A stretch of DNA of 64,000 nucleotides from NCBI RefSeq assembly GCF_009900765.1, contig NZ_JAAABL010000009.1, positions 1 to 64,000 on the forward strand, given 5' to 3'. A program made the translations under genes and the position numbers. The DNA comes from Rhodovarius lipocyclicus. Lineage in GTDB: Bacteria > Pseudomonadota > Alphaproteobacteria > Acetobacterales > Acetobacteraceae. Under the pieces are notes generated by a model. It worked only from the letters and a program-made list of their open reading frames with translations, did not search any database and had not been told where the DNA came from. Within the stretch, counting starts at the first letter, position 1. Each line of letters opens with the position of its first letter. This document shows positions 62,842 to 64,000 of the stretch, in pieces.

Positions 62842-63888
62842 CTATCGCTCGCACCGGATGAACATGGTGGACCGGTGCGCCACATCGCCCACATCGGCCG
62901 CGCTCATCTCCGCCCCCCGGCTTTCGGCCCGCTGCGGCGTGATCTGCGCGCGCTGCAAAAAGTTCAGCGCCGCTTCCAGCCGCACCGCGAAGTTCACGTT
63001 CTGGGCGATGTCGCCCGTGCGTTCGGCCACGCGCTGCGCGTTCAGCTTGGCCACCACCACGCCCACCAGGTGGCCGTGCATGTCCAGCAGCGGCCCGCCG
63101 GAATTGCCCGGCTGCACCTCGGCCGAGATCTGGATCTGGTTCTGGTTGTCACCCAGCCCGGCCAGCCCGTTCACCTCGCCCCGCGTCAGCTTGGGGTCGG
63201 AGGACAGCAGCCCCGCCAGCGGGAAGCCATAGGCGATCACCCCATCCCCGCGTCGCAGGGCGGGGGCGGCGCGGAAGGACAGCACCGGCGCGTTCAGCCC
63301 CGGCACGGTCAGCAGCGCCAGATCCATCTGCGCATCCACCCGTGCGGGCGGCACGGCGGCCAGCCAGCGGCCCTCGGGCGTGCGCACGATGATGCGGTTG
63401 CAGCCGTTCACCACATGCTCATTGGTCATCACCCGCTCGGGCGCGGCCATGAAGCCGCTGCCGGTGGACACGCGCTGGGCGTTGCGATTGGGCTCGGCGG
63501 GGCGGGCATTGGCGGGGGGCGCGGCGGGCGGCTGGGGGGCCGCGGCCTCACGCGGTTCCAGGGTGCGGTTGGCGCAGACATCCTGGTTGCGCAGCACCGA
63601 TTCCCGCCCATCGGCCAGCACCAGCCGCAGGTCGAAGCGGCAGGCGGCGGCATCGGTCGGCGTCACGCGGAAGCCGGCATTGGGCGGCAGCGGGCGGCCC
63701 GGCGTCAGCAGGGAATTGCCCCAGTCGCCCCCATTGCCGCGCGGGGTGCGCACGGCGAACAGGCCCGTGGCGTCCTGCCCGGTGCGGTTCACCACCCGGA
63801 AACCGGGCTGGTCCTGGGCCAAGGCGTGGTGGGCCAGGGCCGCGGTGCTGGCCAGCAGCAGGGCGGCGAAAACGGCGCGGCGGAACAT
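62842..63888 (-). CDS. Trypsin-like (S1C-type) secreted serine protease
   Basis: A 348-residue periplasmic or secreted protease. The signal peptide ends near AHHALAQ. An N-terminal domain of about 95 residues with two Cys (AACRFDL, QDVCANR) comes before the protease. The protease triad is His in MTNEHVVNG, Asp in QMDLALL, Ser263 in GNSGGPLLD, in DegP-type spacing, but no PDZ domain follows, so it is a one-domain form. The start is ATG 63888 (TTG directly before it is an alternative). The ATG overlaps the stop of the upstream gene as TGATG. Confidence 0.9.
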   Translation of the reverse strand: MFRRAVFAALLLASTAALAHHALAQDQPGFRVVNRTGQDATGLFAVRTPRGNGGDWGNSLLTPGRPLPPNAGFRVTPTDAAACRFDLRLVLADGRESVLRNQDVCANRTLEPREAAAPQPPAAPPANARPAEPNRNAQRVSTGSGFMAAPERVMTNEHVVNGCNRIIVRTPEGRWLAAVPPARVDAQMDLALLTVPGLNAPVLSFRAAPALRRGDGVIAYGFPLAGLLSSDPKLTRGEVNGLAGLGDNQNQIQISAEVQPGNSGGPLLDMHGHLVGVVVAKLNAQRVAERTGDIAQNVNFAVRLEAALNFLQRAQITPQRAESRGAEMSAADVGDVAHRSTMFIRCER

Positions 63889-64000
63889 CAATGCTTCGTC
63901 TCCTCTCCGTCGCGGAGGTAATCCTCCGTCGTCCGGGTCTCGGGGCGCGTGGTGCCGGCATAGGGGTCGATGCCCCCCAATGTCGCCTCGATCACGCGGC
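63888..64000 (-). CDS. C-terminal part of a gene cut by the window edge
   Basis: The minus strand reads 36 codons to a TGA that shares a base with the protease ATG (TGATG). The peptide is rich in Thr, Glu and Asp (for example IDPYAGTTRPETRTTEDYLRDGEETKH) and is clearly in frame up to the edge. Too little is visible to name it. Coupling suggests an operon with the protease. Confidence 0.6.
   Translation of the reverse strand, partial: RVIEATLGGIDPYAGTTRPETRTTEDYLRDGEETKH

Overview
The window is 64 kb of very GC-rich, densely coded DNA from an alphaproteobacterium, most likely Acetobacteraceae (Roseomonas/Roseococcus-like). This placement is an inference. It rests on a fused cellulose synthase BcsAB with a CcpA-like proline-rich partner and BcsD, hopanoid genes (hpnA, hpnB, shc, hpnM), a one-cysteine IscR-type regulator, and many 4-bp ATGA/GTGA gene overlaps. 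No phage, CRISPR array, rRNA or complete insertion sequence was seen. One tRNA-Ala(CGC) is present.

Layout. 1-5.3 kb (minus): System I cytochrome c maturation operon ccmCDEFGHI, every junction a 4-bp overlap, without ccmAB. 5.4-6.2 kb (plus): EVE-domain protein coupled to a small Rieske protein. 6.4-8.7 kb: FMN-binding pyridoxamine-oxidase-family protein divergent from a MocR/PdxR-type regulator. 8.7-13.8 kb (minus): deaminase, sirtuin cobB, trypsin-like protease, atypical SDR, propionyl-CoA synthetase prpE and a small secreted protein; CobB may act on PrpE. 13.9-17.1 kb: Bug/TctC binding protein and an ABC-F ATPase. 17.2-21.0 kb (plus): TCA genes mdh, (phosphoesterase), sucC, sucD, closed by an intrinsic terminator. 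21.1-22.8 kb (minus): methyltransferase and FAH-family hydrolase.

23-34.5 kb (plus): complete cellulose operon bcsZ, ccpA-like, bcsQ, bcsAB, bcsC, bcsD. It should make, guide and export cellulose under c-di-GMP control through the PilZ domain of BcsA. 34.5-40.4 kb: GNAT acetyltransferase, amidase, phytase-like esterase, dipeptide-type binding protein, alpha/beta hydrolase. 40.8-43.9 kb: IscR-like regulator, cysteine desulfurase, tannase-family esterase. 44.2-50.3 kb: a minus-strand operon (split TPP decarboxylase resembling sulfopyruvate decarboxylase, D-2-hydroxyacid dehydrogenase, MmgE/PrpD) divergent from eutB-eutC-arfB. 50.3-51.5 kb: Fic protein with a palindromic promoter region. 51.6-56.7 kb: hopanoid genes hpnM / hpnA-hpnB-shc and a tiny lipoprotein. 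56.7-64 kb: AGE epimerase, folD, yggT, tRNA-Ala, SH3 lipoprotein, helicase hrpB, trypsin-like protease and a gene cut by the window edge.

The most unusual non-coding signal is a dispersed modular repeat, four copies (about 6.2, 15.0, 44.0 and 62.7 kb). Each has a conserved AT-rich core of about 100 bp, capped by near-perfect or perfect hairpins that are swapped between copies. Three copies lie between convergent genes. A second palindrome cluster, AT-rich and different in sequence, lies at 45.5 kb.
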